DNA from: Arthrobotrys musiformis | Lineage: Eukaryota; Ascomycota; Orbiliomycetes; Orbiliales; Orbiliaceae | Assembly: GCA_036971715.1 (NCBI GenBank) | Contig: JAVHJL010000004.1 | Span: 124,001 to 188,000 of the forward strand | Direction of reading: 5' to 3' | Length of the DNA stretch: 64,000 nt | Part shown: one piece after another, positions 47,901 through 59,350 of the stretch | How positions within the stretch are numbered: position 1 is the stretch's first letter | Layout: every line of letters starts with the position of its first letter | Made by a program: the position numbers and the translations under genes | The notes under the pieces: generated by a model | Databases searched by the model: none | The model's input: the letters and a program-made list of their open reading frames with translations, nothing else | What the model was told of the DNA's origin: nothing

Positions 47901-48237
47901 CTTGTATCAGCGAGCTGATTCCGAACCAAACCATCGACACGCTCTCGGGCGCACAATCGATAAAAGCATCTCCAATCTCCTTCAAAGTGTTGAGAGTATT
48001 CCATAGCTGCGAGGCGTTGTTGGTTTTCTCCTCTGCTTGAGCGCCCAAATTTTTGCATACCAGCTCGAGGTCGCCAATACCCGTACCCTGAAGAAATTTG
48101 TTGAACTCGGCGCGCTTGGAGCTAGGTTCGCGAGAAGCTGATTGATGAGCCTTCCGAAATCTTTCTTGGGCCTCTCCAAAGCATTCAGACAATGTCTTTC
48201 GCCCGGGTTCTGGACTTTTATCGTCGGGATTTCCCAT
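41993..48237 (-). CDS. NLR-like STAND protein: NACHT - ankyrin - SPRY
   Basis: Ten exons were reconstructed: 48237-47902, 47821-47593, 47514-47380, 47305-47264, 47161-46225, 46161-45599, 45528-45448, 45412-42833, 42765-42546 and 42458-41993. They keep one frame and give about 1,862 residues. Residues 1-250 form a helical N-terminal region like those before NACHT in fungal STAND proteins (Goodbye-like, exact class uncertain). The NACHT carries Walker A GPRGHGKS (about 332-339) and Walker B VYLFVDALDEC (441-451). After a linker, ankyrin repeats span roughly 1,100-1,430 (GRVPLYIAAEHPETVKCLLD; NLLHLAARVGDLDFFKLLCL). The C-terminal 200 residues form a SPRY/B30.2 fold: GEHFYFEARV, PLSIGFESLG, YCIGCGLDPLQNTMFQTYNG, MFAFSWDYKDVKINFGEEPF. 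It is probably a cytosolic ligand-sensing NTPase of the heterokaryon-incompatibility/innate-immunity type. Junctions around 47263-47162 and 45598-45413 are the least certain. Confidence 0.85.
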
Positions 48238-49721
48238 CTGATATAGCTAGCGAGGATACGAGGTAATGCGCCCGAGGCTAAACTAGGGATCTGTTTTGGG
48301 TTCTTTCGATGTTTCTTTCCGCGCTTGATTTTGCTGCTTTGGCTAGCTTTTTTGTTTCTTTGGGGTCTGGGGGGGTTGAGGGACTAGGTCAGGGAGCCCC
48401 GCTTCTGATTTTGCGGCACAGCTGTCCAGCTTATGAGCTTATCCGTGTATATAAGGTACTTATATATGCGGATACGCCACCTATTCGTGGTTACGGCTGT
48501 CGATTAATTCGATTGCTCATCTTGATGACTTCAGGTATCATTATTCAGAATCATCCCCCCGACAGACTAAGCTGCGCATATGACAAATTCGAGGTGTAGA
48601 TGTGACAAAGGGAGGTCCGGCCATTATCGTTGAATACGTGTTGAAATGTTGTATTTTGGTTTCAAGTCCAACCTACGAAAGTCTTCTGCTTCCCGCACCA
48701 GCTGTGGGCCATATTTGATGAGATGCATCAATGGCGAAGCCTGCTAGCAGTCGCACCGTTGGGGGATTATAATCTGATTGGGGGACGTGTTGAAGGTTGA
48801 TCAAGTTAAAATCTCAATGTCGGAGTTATAGCCTGACCGGCCGCGGTATCACGCATCGGGCTTTAATTATATCTACAAAATAAAGCAATTACAAGTCCAC
48901 GCCCGTGGCCTATTCACGATTACCAAAATCTCGATCAAACCCTCAAGCTCAAGCCTGATAGCAAAAGTATTCGGTCTTACACATGCTTCTACACCCTCCC
49001 AGTACCCTTCTCCTCTCGACTCTACATCACAAAATTCCTCACCAATTCCATTTACTCCGTTCAAGATTCTTGACCCTTTTCCTTTCTTTTTTTCACCGAT
49101 AAGAAAAAAATAAGACGTTGTATTTAATGTTCTTTCCCTGGATGAAAACAACCTGCATAAGGACCACATATAAGCAATGATGAGAGCCCCGGTGAAAAAA
49201 AAAAAGAAAAAAAATAATGATGCATACAAAAAAGGAAAAAAAGTGGTTGTGGTATGGTATATGATTATATGACAGGTCGTGTGGTAGGGAAAGGTAGGAT
49301 ATAGGGAGGTTTGGAGGGGCCCTTTTCTTCGAGTGCTGCTTCTATTATATATCATAAGAGAATGAAAATTGGAGGAGGGAGTGAGAAAGACGGCGGTGAT
49401 TTGAAGGAGGAAGGGGTAAGACAGCACTGAAGATAGGGAATGGAGAGAGAGCTCTGGGAGTAGACTTTGAGTTTTGGTCGATTTCTGACTATAAACCACC
49501 AGCACCGATATCATCTGCTCCTAAGGAGAGAGAAGGAAGAAAAAAGGGATTTGATCTCCGTTTCGTCATGGTCGTGTTGAGAGAGGTTGAGTGAATATCT
49601 TGAATCTCCGCCAAATGGGACTTGATAAGAAAAAGGGTTGGAAAAAAAAGTTGGGAAAAAGAGTAAAAGCACATTGTAACGCCTCCATTTTGCTTGACAG
49701 ACAATATCTTCATCATCCTCT
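48238..49721. other. Intergenic 1.5 kb
   Basis: The segment holds the promoter of the NLR-like gene at its left and probably a long 3' untranslated region of RPS8 at its right. The 213-codon frame at 48873-49514 (minus) is rich in Ser/Phe/Thr homopolymers and has no family features, so it was not called. A-rich runs occur at 49196-49217. Confidence 0.5.
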
Positions 49722-50330
49722 CTACTTCCTCAATGCCCTCTGGTAGAATGCCAACTCGTCTCCCTCCAGAATGTAACCGTCCACTCTTCCGCTCTGGCCG
49801 GGTCTCGACGAAACACAGGCGTACAGTCTACCGGCAGCGAACTGGGACTCGAGAGAGCTCTCGACCTTAGCGGTCTTCTGTCTGGCAGCCAATTTCCTCT
49901 CAACGGACTTGCTCTTTGGAACCTTCTCCTCCTCGGTCTTGGTGGCGGCAGCACCCTTCTTCTTTCCGACGGTCTGGCCGTAGTGGGCCTCGTACCACTG
50001 TCTGAATGGAGCAGCGTCGATCTGGACGATGGCGGACTTGGTCAAAGTGTTGGTACGGACAAGTTCGTTGTTGGATGGATGGTAGACGACACCGATGACA
50101 CGGGTCTTCTTGGCGATTCCCTCGGATCCCCAGGAGAAGTTGCCGGATTCGAGACGGATGGCACGGTACTTGGTGTTTCCTCCACGGGTACGGACGAGAT
50201 GGATACGCTTGGCTCCGATACGGGTGTTGGTGTATTGACGGCCGAGTTCGAAGGCACGCTTCTTGCGGAACTGGGCGCGTTTGGCACCAGTAGCATTACG
50301 CTTGTGACGGGAGTCGCGGGAGATACCCAT
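49722..50330 (-). CDS. RPS8: 40S ribosomal protein S8 (eS8)
   Basis: One uninterrupted coding exon of 202 codons, full length for fungal eS8. The N-terminus MGISRDSRHKRNATGAKRAQ and the stretch GRQYTNTRIGAKRIHLVRTR are near-invariant for this family. TKYRAIRLESGNFSWGSE, then VIGVVYHPSNNELVRTNTL and SRPGQSGRVDGYILEGDELA complete the match. It is a structural component of the small ribosomal subunit in the cytosol. The Ala/Lys/Glu-rich stretch at about 125-148 is the usual variable loop. Codon choice is strongly biased to C-ending codons, as expected for a very highly expressed gene and clearly different from the F-box and NLR genes. An intron in the 5' leader is likely (see separate entry). 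Confidence 0.98.
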   Translation of the reverse strand: MGISRDSRHKRNATGAKRAQFRKKRAFELGRQYTNTRIGAKRIHLVRTRGGNTKYRAIRLESGNFSWGSEGIAKKTRVIGVVYHPSNNELVRTNTLTKSAIVQIDAAPFRQWYEAHYGQTVGKKKGAAATKTEEEKVPKSKSVERKLAARQKTAKVESSLESQFAAGRLYACVSSRPGQSGRVDGYILEGDELAFYQRALRK

Positions 50331-50344
50331 TTTGATGATATAGT

Positions 50345-50491
50345 CTGGACAGAGAACGAAAAGGTGGTTGTTAGTTTCTGATCGAGGTTCCCTTCAAGGA
50401 TTGGCTTCAATTTTTTTCAGAGTTTTTTCGATGACGATGAATTGTCGAGAAGCAGCAGAATTTCGAGCAGGAATTGGAACAATTATCGTAC
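50345..50491 (-). promoter_or_regulatory. Possible intron in the RPS8 5' leader
   Basis: A GTACGA donor at 50491 and a TCCAG acceptor at 50345, 14 nt before the ATG, would bound a 147-nt leader intron. Ribosomal protein genes of ascomycetes commonly have such an intron. The sequence shows the sites only; splicing is inferred. Confidence 0.35.
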
Positions 50492-51250
50492 CTTAGTCGG
50501 AGGACTTGGGTTTTGGTTATCGACGATGTAAAACGGAGGTTGGTCGGGGAGGTTGGAGGGGGTTGTCGTGAAGTCGTGAAGTCGTCGTCGGAGGGTGGTG
50601 AATGTCGATATGTGTGAGGCAGCCGAGCTAGCCAAATTTTGTTTGGCTTGCCCACAGCAAACCAACACAGAAGCGCCACAGCACCGCCACAAGAGGGTTA
50701 CAACCCTCCCGCCAAATGCTCCAGCGGCCGTGTGGCGGTGCTGTCTCAGACCCGATACCACGCCACACCCCGAGGCGCATTCACGTCCATATATCCTTTG
50801 GCATATATAAGTACGTATCAATCCATTTATGGACTATATACTATCTTTTGCAGAGTTCATTCATTATTAAAAGAAACATCACAGACAGCCAGGCTAAAGC
50901 TAACGACATGTGCATGCGCTATACCAGCGACGCGACAGACGGCGAGAGAGAATCAAATCTAGCTATCTAGCCGCTGGAAGAAAGGAACAACTAGCTACCA
51001 GGAACTCGCTATGCATGCTTCAGAATTAAAATTGCACCAGTGAAGAGGGAGATGAACAAAGAAACAAAAGAGAAAAGAAGCAGAGGGGAGAAGCACAAAG
51101 AATTGATAAGCAATCATGTGCCCTTACAGCACGTTTATCGTATTAGTTCGTGATGGTGTAGAGTAAAACGGCATCCGTTATCCGCCGTTCAGCAAGGAAA
51201 TCGAAAAAGAGAAGAGACGAAAAAACGAGCAAGAAATAGAAAAACATCAT
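50492..51250. other. RPS8 promoter and SFH5 3' spacer
   Basis: No gene is supported. The left end is the RPS8 upstream region and the right end the 3' region of the SFH5-type gene; both genes run on the minus strand. Confidence 0.5.
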
Positions 51251-52499
51251 CTAGGCGTCGGCAGGAGGAGCGGCAGCAGTCTCTTGGGTAGCAGTCGCAG
51301 CGGGAGCAGCAGGAGCTTCAGTCTTTGCTTCAGCCTCTTCGGCCGGGGCAGCAGACAACCTGACCGGATCACCAAGTTCCTTAACTTCCTTAACACCCTT
51401 TCCGCCATAAACTTCTGGGATAGCGTCTCCCAACTCGGCTGCTAGTTCCTTTCCATAGCTAAGCACTCTAAACTTTTTGACAGTAGCTTCTGGCAAGACT
51501 AGAGTAGTAGCCTTGTACAACCAACCCATGAGAAGTGGAACGTTGACGAAGAACTTGCGACTGAGCATCTCCGGGTAGAAGTCGCGGAAGACAGCGATAG
51601 TAGCCTTGGAGGCCGCCTTGGCATCTGCATCCATGCGGAGGAAAGAGACGTTGAGGTAGTCATGGACTTGGATTATCTGGTATGGATCGGCTCCCTGGTT
51701 GAAGTTCGGTATCGGTACGGTGGCATTTTGGAGGTCAAGCTTATCGATAGCTGCCTCCATGAGGGCGACACGCCAGCTAAGGAAGCTATACGTTCGTCCA
51801 TATGTTAAACCCGTTTCTCCAAACGACAACTAGCGCAACAGTTTCAACGACATACCTATCGAGATTGGCAAATGTTTTCTTGTAGTCCGTGACAGAGCCA
51901 TAGATATTCCAAGTCAAGACTTCACCTGGTCCCGCGACTTCAGCGGCCTTGGGAAGAACTTGGACGTATCCCAATCCTTCATAGGCGGAACGATCGTGTT
52001 CAGCAGCCAAGGACTCCAAAGGCTTCTTCTCAGCCCTCCATGCCAAGGTAGCGGTGAGCTGGTCAACGGCCTTCTCGAGGTCGTCGCTGTTGGCACGAAG
52101 AAACTTTTGAAGGATCAAGAGGGTCGCAAAAGCTGGTTCGGCGGGTCCCTCGACGTAAGTGAGTTGGACGCCATAGACTTCGCTATGCTTGCTCTTCTCG
52201 AGGATTCCAGGAAGGCGCCGGTAGATCGCAGCGAGCTTGTCAGAGATCGGCCCCCATTTGAGATTAGTGAGCTCGGGAAGGGCTGGAGCAGCTTCGGCAA
52301 CGGGAGTTTCCTCAACCTTAGCTTCATCAGCCCTCGAAGCAGCGGTGGTCCCCTCAGCCTCAGGAGCTGTAACTGGTGCAGCTACAGCTGTTTCAACGGG
52401 TTGGTCAGGAGTCGGCGACTCGACATTTTCGGTCTTAGTTGGCTCAACCTCTGTTGCAGCTGCAACAGGAGGCTCGACGGGTTTGACTTCTTCGGCCAT
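51251..52499 (-). CDS. SFH5: Phosphatidylinositol transfer protein SFH5 (Sec14/CRAL-TRIO)
   Basis: Two exons, 52499-51856 and 51785-51251 (70-nt intron), give 392 residues. The first 75 residues are disordered, Pro/Glu/Ala/Thr-rich. The CRAL-TRIO N-lobe follows: EVYGVQLTYVEGPAEPAFAT and ILQKFLRANSDDLEKAVDQL, then TLAWRAEKKPL. The lipid-binding lobe has TWNIYGSVTDYKK, SWRVALMEAAIDKL across the splice, IQVHDYLNVSFLRMDADAKA, and FRDFYPEMLSRKFFVNVPLL, the typical 'YPE...FINVP' signature. The C-terminal 40 residues are again Ala/Pro/Glu-rich. SFH5 proteins exchange phosphatidylinositol (and bind haem in yeast) at the ER and cell periphery. The length fits filamentous-fungal SFH5, which has longer disordered tails than yeast (294 residues). 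Confidence 0.93.
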
Positions 52500-53841
52500 C
52501 GTATTAAGGGGAAGTCAAAAGGGGTTTTCACTTGAACAGAGCGTACGCGATTGATTAGTTTCGAATCCCCATCGATTCTCTCGAAGCTCAAAAATTAATC
52601 GCCGTTCGGATCGGAACCATGCAGCATACCTCGAGATGTATCGACGGATCAGATTAGATTACGCGACTAAGATGCAGGTCCCTGATTAGCGATTGGTCCC
52701 AACATTCCTTGCCGGCGGTGCAAACAGCCAGACCAGCTGCAGTTCCAAAGCGCAAAAGCCACCAAAATTGCAATACAAAGCTTTAAAGGACCGCCCCCAA
52801 CTTACCAGTGCAATCTAATCACAAGCTCGCTCTTGATGATGATGATGGTGAGAATGATGATGGAATTGATCGAGATTCAGCTGATGATGGTAGGGGAAGA
52901 GAGGGAAAGAGAAAGAGCTCACAGGCGCCCTGGTTGTTTTTAAGATTCCCCTCCCTCGCTCCCAAGTCGCTTAGACTTCCAACACATTTAATGCATTTCC
53001 CCGTCCCCTCGGAGGCGTTATGATACGATGCATGATACGATGCATGGTGCCGTGGGCCTTGCGTCGGTGTGGTCTGATTCATTTCGTATGGCGTCAGGGG
53101 ACCGCGGTGTATTATCAAATAGCGGACCACATTCGGGGGCGAACTAAAGGAGCAGAGTGGGTTACAGTTAATTCTTAGTCGGGACGAAATATACTAGCTA
53201 GTTGGACTAATTACAGATTTCATGGAGGGGTAACGTTGTGTATTTACAAGTCGTATCCTGTCGATTCTAAGTGAATTAATTACAAATCGATCCCGTATGC
53301 ACACACGCTATGTAGTAGTTGTAAAGTGAAGAAACATACAAGAAGAGGGACATGCATGGGGGAGGGTCGCGCCGGAGGGAGTTAACGGAGGGAGCCTCGA
53401 GGAGGCCCATGGGAGCTGGAGGGACAAATAGAAAAAGGAGCCCTTAAAAAGTATATAAAACCGAACCGTATCGCCGTTACCTTTTACTTTTGAGACCCGC
53501 CTGAACTTTTTTTTATCCGTTTTCAGCTTTCACAAAGGAAATAGGGCACCATGCGGGGCGGTATTAGTGCCAAAAGAAAAAGGAAGGGTGGGAGGAATAT
53601 TTGGAAATGTAGAGAGGACTTTGAGAGAGACTGTGGCCTAGAACAAAAGAGACGGAGGACAAGACGAAGGAAGAACGGTAAAATATGAAGATGTAATGCA
53701 GTTTATGATCATATCCAACCAAGAAGTGAATGAATGAGCACCTAGAAAGAAAAGACCGCCAACGAAACTTATGACTGCAGGCTAGTTAGTATGTATCGAA
53801 TGAAGCAAGGGCATTTGGTCCGCATTTTTGGGGCTTGGGAT
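52500..53841. other. Intergenic 1.3 kb
   Basis: Promoter of the SFH5 gene and 3' region of the methyltransferase gene. A tandem (GATGAT)-type stretch lies at 52834-52890, and a short direct repeat (GATACGATGCATG) at about 53021-53045. No coding region is supported. Confidence 0.5.
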
Positions 53842-55573
53842 CTAATGCCCCCTATGCCCACGGCGTCCGTGATATATACTGGGTTCCGGTTGAGAGCGAT
53901 GCGGTTCGGTATCGTCGTCGTCGTCGTCGTCGTCCCCGTAATCGCCTTCTTCCTCACGCTCCTCAAGAATAGAAGCGCAGTCTGTCTCGCCGCCAGAAAG
54001 GTCGTAGGCCGGAGGACGGATCGTCGAGCCTCTGCTAGAAGGACGCGACTCCTCTGGCGTTCCGGGCTTACGAGCATAGCACACGTACCTTGGATAAAAT
54101 TAGCGGCCTATGTCAGGAAGGAGAGGGGGCGCGGCATGGGAACGACTTAAGTCCCTAGAGCCAGGAATCAACTCACATTCTGAAGTAAGAGTGATACTTC
54201 TTGTTCTTCATCTCAGCCTTGACTCGATCCATCATGTCATCGAGCTCTTGGACGGACAGCTGTTCGTATTCAAGATATCATATCAACATCTCATCCACCA
54301 TCGAGGGCATACCACATGGGGGTACATATACTCACGCCATAGAATTTCGTTAGGAGATGCAAACTAAAGCCATCACAAGCACCAAGCATGTTCGCCAGAT
54401 TGTAACTTCCGAGGGCCTTCTCATATTTGTCTTTTGGCCAAGGCCCAATTGGTAGCGTGTAAACCTTTTGGGTGACTTCTTCGAATCCAGCAGCCTCACA
54501 CCACTCTTTGACTCGGCCCGCGACATCGAAACCTGTTCCAGCGCGTTCGCAAGCTATCTTCATTATTTTGACCCAATGTCTGACAGTGGCGTCTTCTGGC
54601 AAACTGCCGTCATCACATAGGAACTCAACCGCGGTTTCTACGGACTCCCACCACCCACCAGGTTTCAGAGCACTAAAGGCATACTCCATTAGCTGGCGTC
54701 CAGGGAGACAATTGATATAGAGGAACCTACTGGTGAACCTTGCGCAATAGCTGGTCCCAATTTGTGACACTGCCATAAAGTGCGCGGCCGTGAATAAAAT
54801 CAAAGTTATTGGCGGGATATACCCACTCATCATTGAAATCGTCGATTTCGAATTGGACGTTGGGAGGCACACTATACCGGATCAATTAGGTAAATTCAGG
54901 TTTGGACCAATCAGGTCCATTTGGAGTAACACTCACTATGTCGGTTGGATTGGGGACAGGTCGTTGCCAATTATTTCAGCTTGTTGATACAGGCTTGCAT
55001 GATGTTAGTTTGTCAACTTTGCAACATGCTAAGTGAAAAGGATATGGGGGGTACTCACTGGGCCATCTCGATACACCAAATTCCATTCCCTGTTCCTAGA
55101 TCTAGAACCCGCTACAGATAACGGTTGTCAACAGGGGTCTTCAATACAGTATGCGCATACGGGGCTCGCATCCTAAACGTACCTTTCGCGGGGTCTCCAT
55201 CTCAACCGGGGCCAAAAATAAATCTCCATTTAACCTTAACGTGTAAACAAGATGGCTGCATATTGCCAGGCACGTCAGTCAAAGCGCCATCACGGGGTCC
55301 TCCCCTCGCTAAGGCATGTCGTCTAGGGCCAATGTGGTCGAAAGAGAACCTACAATATTTCTTCCTGGTTCTGTTGAAGCTGTATTGTATCAATGCCACG
55401 TTTGTTAGCCAGCTGCATCAAATGAAACTAGAGCATAGAAAACCGCCTATCCGGGATAACCGAGCAACCCGACGTCACGCCAGTTGGCTTGTGTGCACGG
55501 GAGAACCCCAAACATTCCAAACGGAACGTTTCGAAAAAAAAAAAAAAAAAAAAAAAAACGGCTGTGAGGCAGC

Positions 55574-55605
<32 letters not shown>

Positions 55606-56607
55606 CCATTCGGACAAATCATACCTCATCATTTGGCGCCCAATAAGATCCTGAGCCTGAGTGGCCGTGATAGGCGTGATACCTTCGTCCATTTTCATAT
55701 CTGTAGTCTATAGAGGTAATTCGAATCGAGATGCCGCCATCGTGTCAGTGAGAAGTGTGCCAAAAAAAATGAAATAAGATAAAAAAAGTTGGACTGAGAT
55801 TTGAAACAGAGAGGAGCCGCCATGGGATATGGTGGAGACTGCATGTGGGGGCTTCCCGAGTCACAATACGTCCTTCACAATCATCATGGAGGCAAAAGAC
55901 AACGGTCTACTTCGTACATGCCGGTATCACAGAATCAATTGGCTATAAATGGACATATAAAAGCCCTTACCTGTGATTTGGGACGCTAATGAAGCCGCAG
56001 TACTCGTGCTAAACGCCAGGGCGGGAAACGAATAACAATCAGCGTATGTCCAACAGAACAGAATCGGGTCCGGCCCGCGAATGAGCCTTGCATGCAAAAC
56101 CCGTTAGGTGGGTGTGTGGCACAAATGCAGAATGGCGATACAGGTCCCACGAATTTGGAACCCATCTACCAGGTGCCTGATAGGACAAGACAATGCCATT
56201 GTTCTTCCCCAAACGTTCCAAGTGTTGTCCTGGGGTGTAGGATTTTGCCTTACATGCCGCCTTCATCGAAGTAGTGGTCGTAGTCGGTATCATCGCTCTA
56301 AATGTAGCCACAAGCCACCCAAAAGAACAGGGGGAAAAAGGTTAGTCGCCATCCACCATGTATCGTATGAAGGAACATTGAAGTGTCCGAATATGAGATT
56401 GGTGATTCTCGGTGATTTCCCGTAGCAGAATGGACCAACCAAATGCAAGTGAGTAGGATAGGTGAGAAGGGTCGTGAAAGATTGTGTAGGTGTGTGTGTG
56501 TGTGATGATGATGATGAATGGGCAGAGAGGGAACGGGAACCGAAACAAAGGACACTCACATCGACCTGAATTTGTTCGTGATACATCGAAGGAGCCGGGC
56601 TCGACAT
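53842..56607 (-). CDS. LaeA-like SAM-dependent methyltransferase
   Basis: Twelve short exons were reconstructed: 56607-56560, 56297-56254, 56008-55971, 55707-55625, 55412-55354, 55255-55183, 55111-55059, 54993-54937, 54871-54731, 54672-54336, 54259-54177 and 54088-53842. One frame gives 420 residues. The LaeA/TAM-type N-terminus emerges only after splicing: EQIQVDSDDTDYDHY, STAASLASQITDYRYENGRR, RYHAY, YWAPNDELANKR. Then come motif I RVLDLGTGNGIWCIEMA, AEIIGNDLSPIQP, VPPNVQFEIDDFNDEW, NFDFIHGRALYGSV and HALKPGGWWESVE. The tail after YVCYARKPG is unusual: about 70 disordered residues with eight consecutive Asp. The family uses S-adenosylmethionine; some members act in the nucleus on secondary-metabolite control, but this one could be any of the many paralogues. 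Exon 5 (GIDTIQLQQNQEEIF) fits the frame but not the family consensus, so it is the weakest part. Intron 4 holds two long T tracts. Confidence 0.85.
55534..55604. repeat. Paired poly-A tracts flanking a small hairpin
   Basis: A25 at 55534-55558 and A30 at 55575-55604 enclose a 16-nt spacer with the inverted repeat GGCTG...CAGCC. It lies inside intron 4 of the methyltransferase, so the transcript carries two long U tracts. Confidence 0.9.
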
Positions 56608-57391
56608 CTTCGCCAACAGATTCCGAAAACTTCCAACAGCTTCGAGAATCGAGAAATGCGCGCGGAGGATATTTTGGAGGACCCAAAGTCTCGGGTTTGG
56701 GATGGTTAGGTGAGTTGTGGTTGCCGACCCGGCAATCTGGTTGAGCAGGTGGCCCTTCCGTTTTAAAGGGCCTTGACTTAAGGGTCACCACAGCTGGAAA
56801 GGAAACCCAAAACCAGAATTCCAGAAAGATTAATTAGTAACCACCAAGAGGCGGCGCGAAATGGGAAAAGAAAACTGGGCGTCAGCTTCGAGGCCTAAGA
56901 TCCCGATGGTTTGGTTAAGGAGGGGGGGGAGCCAGAGCCCAAAGAAGGTCGAAATTAACGAGAGGTCAACGAGGCTTTCTCTTCTCGAATTCCACCCTCT
57001 GGAAAAGTAGCGATATCAATATCGACACGAAGAAATTTCGAAAGAAGAAAAGGAAAAAGAAAAACGGCGCCGACTTTTTTCCCACGCCGAGCGAACACGA
57101 AGGTACGAAAGGTACTCACTTGGGGACGGTTCACGGATGATGGTTATAATTAGCGGAGGGCAGAACAGCTGGATAAAAGAGACGAGACGGGTGGAGAAAA
57201 GGACATTTAAGGTTCTGGCTGCTCCTGCTTGCTTGCTGGTTAGTGCGTAGTGGCCCCGACGATATGTACTCCGGTAGTACATATGTATAAAAGACAGTCC
57301 GTTCTATCACCGCGCGGGAAAGCCAGTCAATTGCTTGCTCAACTAGCTAACTAAGCTACTTTCTAGGGATACATGGACCTGTTGGTTCAGC

Positions 57392-57427
57392 ACAGACAGA
57401 CAGACGGAAAGACAGACAGACAGACAG
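57392..57427. repeat. (CAGA)n microsatellite
   Basis: Interrupted CAGA tetranucleotide repeat with one CGGAAA interruption. Confidence 0.85.
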
Positions 57428-58191
57428 GGCCTGTTCTCTCACCCAGCGCGGCGGGAAACACCGAGCAATCAGAGGGAAGGGCCACTAGTTTCCTGTCTGA
57501 GTTATGTATGTATGTACGTGTAGGTCTGTGAGTGAGTGAGTGAGCGAGAGTGTGTGTGTGGGATTGACATGCTCGAGGGCTCCTAGTTCGGGGCAAAAAC
57601 AAGCAGCATCAGAAAATGCCCGTCAATGATTCTAGCGATCGGTGTATTTTTATTTTATTTTTTCATTTTCTATTGTCCTTTTCTCTCCATCTGTAGACGT
57701 CTCCTCACCAAGGATATCAAGAGCTCGGAGGTGTGAGACTGTTTCTTCCAAAGCCCAGGAAACAAGAATATCGAGGGAAGAGCTTTCCCCGCATACGGAA
57801 TGGTTCGCCCTTCAGATAAGACGCCAATATCGATTGGAAAAATCTACTAACGGGAAGGCAATAGAAACTCTAAGTGGAAGGGTGTCGTCCTACGCTACGT
57901 GCTAGACAGCCCAGAGATTGGATTGCGCTTGGATTTCGAAGGGTCCCTGCAAGTAGAAGTGCTGCCCTTGGTCGGGAGGGATATCCGCTTCTGGGAGTTT
58001 TCTCTCTTCTTTTACATAAGAAAAAGCAAGAAGAGTGTCCCGAATCTTATGATTACCAATATCGCGCCTTTCTCAGGCCAAACAAACCTTTGGGCAGATT
58101 CTGGAATACCAGTTGCAAGACATGGAATCACGGGACGGGGACAATAGTTATTGTCGACATTTAGCATCTGCTACCCCGGTATGCGGATGGT

Positions 58192-58219
58192 GTGGTATGG
58201 TATGGTATGGTATGGTATG
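58192..58219. repeat. (GGTAT)n pentanucleotide repeat
   Basis: About five tandem GGTAT units, followed by GTGCTGAAG. Confidence 0.85.
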
Positions 58220-59350
58220 TGCTGAAGACTGTGAAGCCAACTGCATATTTTAGCTTGCATACAAGCCAGAGGGGAGTCCGAGCCCTGAGTGGTCGGTTCC
58301 CCATCGAAAGAAATCAATTGGATGGGAGGCATCTCCGTCCATCCTTCGAAAGTTCCACGAATTCGAAGCTCTATATGATCTTTTGTTTCGTTTCCTGCGT
58401 GTGTGTGCAGGAGGTCGACCTGCCTGTTTGGTCCTTGGCCAGGCAGCATCTCAATTTCGGTGTCGCCTCGTTCCGCCTGCCAGCCAACGAGTTCTTGGTC
58501 AACCAACTGTCAAACGACGCAGTGTAATTCTCAAAAGGATATTTAGGACGAGGCGACCCGTCGAGGCCGATAACTTCCTGACTGACCCGACACCCACCAA
58601 CGAACGTTACATAAGGAGTATGTACCCCCCCCCCCCCTCTTCGAACTAACTCTCTTAGCTGCAGCGCTGCCGATTTCTCTGCCCTTGCTCGACGGTCGTG
58701 GTCATCGAATGATCTCACGAATTCATATGAATCGATATCTCACTCCCATGCACCTAACAACGAAGATCCCTTCTCATTGGCCCCAATCGGCTTCCGGCCT
58801 CGGAAGGAGAGCCAAAGTCACTCAATGCAATTAAACAAGCTCATGATCAGGAGGCTTATTTTGTATATATGTATATACTTAGGTACTTACATGGCATCAT
58901 AGTGATCCACCGATATTGCGGAGTGGACGGACCTCTCGCCTGTGTGCTTGTAGCTGGCTGTGTGTCTAAGGGAATGTTATCGCAATTTCTATTCGCAGGA
59001 TATCGATCGGGCTTCCGGAGGGGTCTACCAGTGGCGGCGTCCAACACAAATGTGGAATAGAACTGCACCGGGTGCGGGATTAGAGTTAGAATTAAAACTA
59101 AGGGCGTTAGTTGCTCTTTGGTGTGGAACAGACGAAGGACCATCTGAGAAGTGAAAATGGCCTGAAGGAATATCCGGCTTTGGTGCATGTATCAACAATA
59201 CACGCTTTCGGTGGCAGGTTCGTAATACCCCAAAATTTATAAAAATTTCGGCGAGATGTCGAAAGGGTTTTGTTTCAACAGAGATCTATCTTCAAGGAAT
59301 GCAATGGCATGGCTCGAGCATAAAGCAATTTCAAACAGAACCAGAGCCCG

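Larger units (their letters stand above)
56608..59350. other. Intergenic 2.7 kb with microsatellites
   Basis: Upstream region of the methyltransferase, then sequence without a supported gene. Frames of up to 115 codons have no motif or splice partner. Repeats: (CAGA)n at 57392-57427, a GTGA/GTGT-rich stretch at 57526-57562 and (GGTAT)n at 58192-58219; a C run lies near 58627-58638. Confidence 0.5.

Noticed and set aside
48873..49514. 213-codon minus-strand frame
   Set aside because: Made of Ser/Thr/Phe-rich low-complexity sequence downstream of RPS8, with no motif or splice support; more likely 3' untranslated or intergenic.
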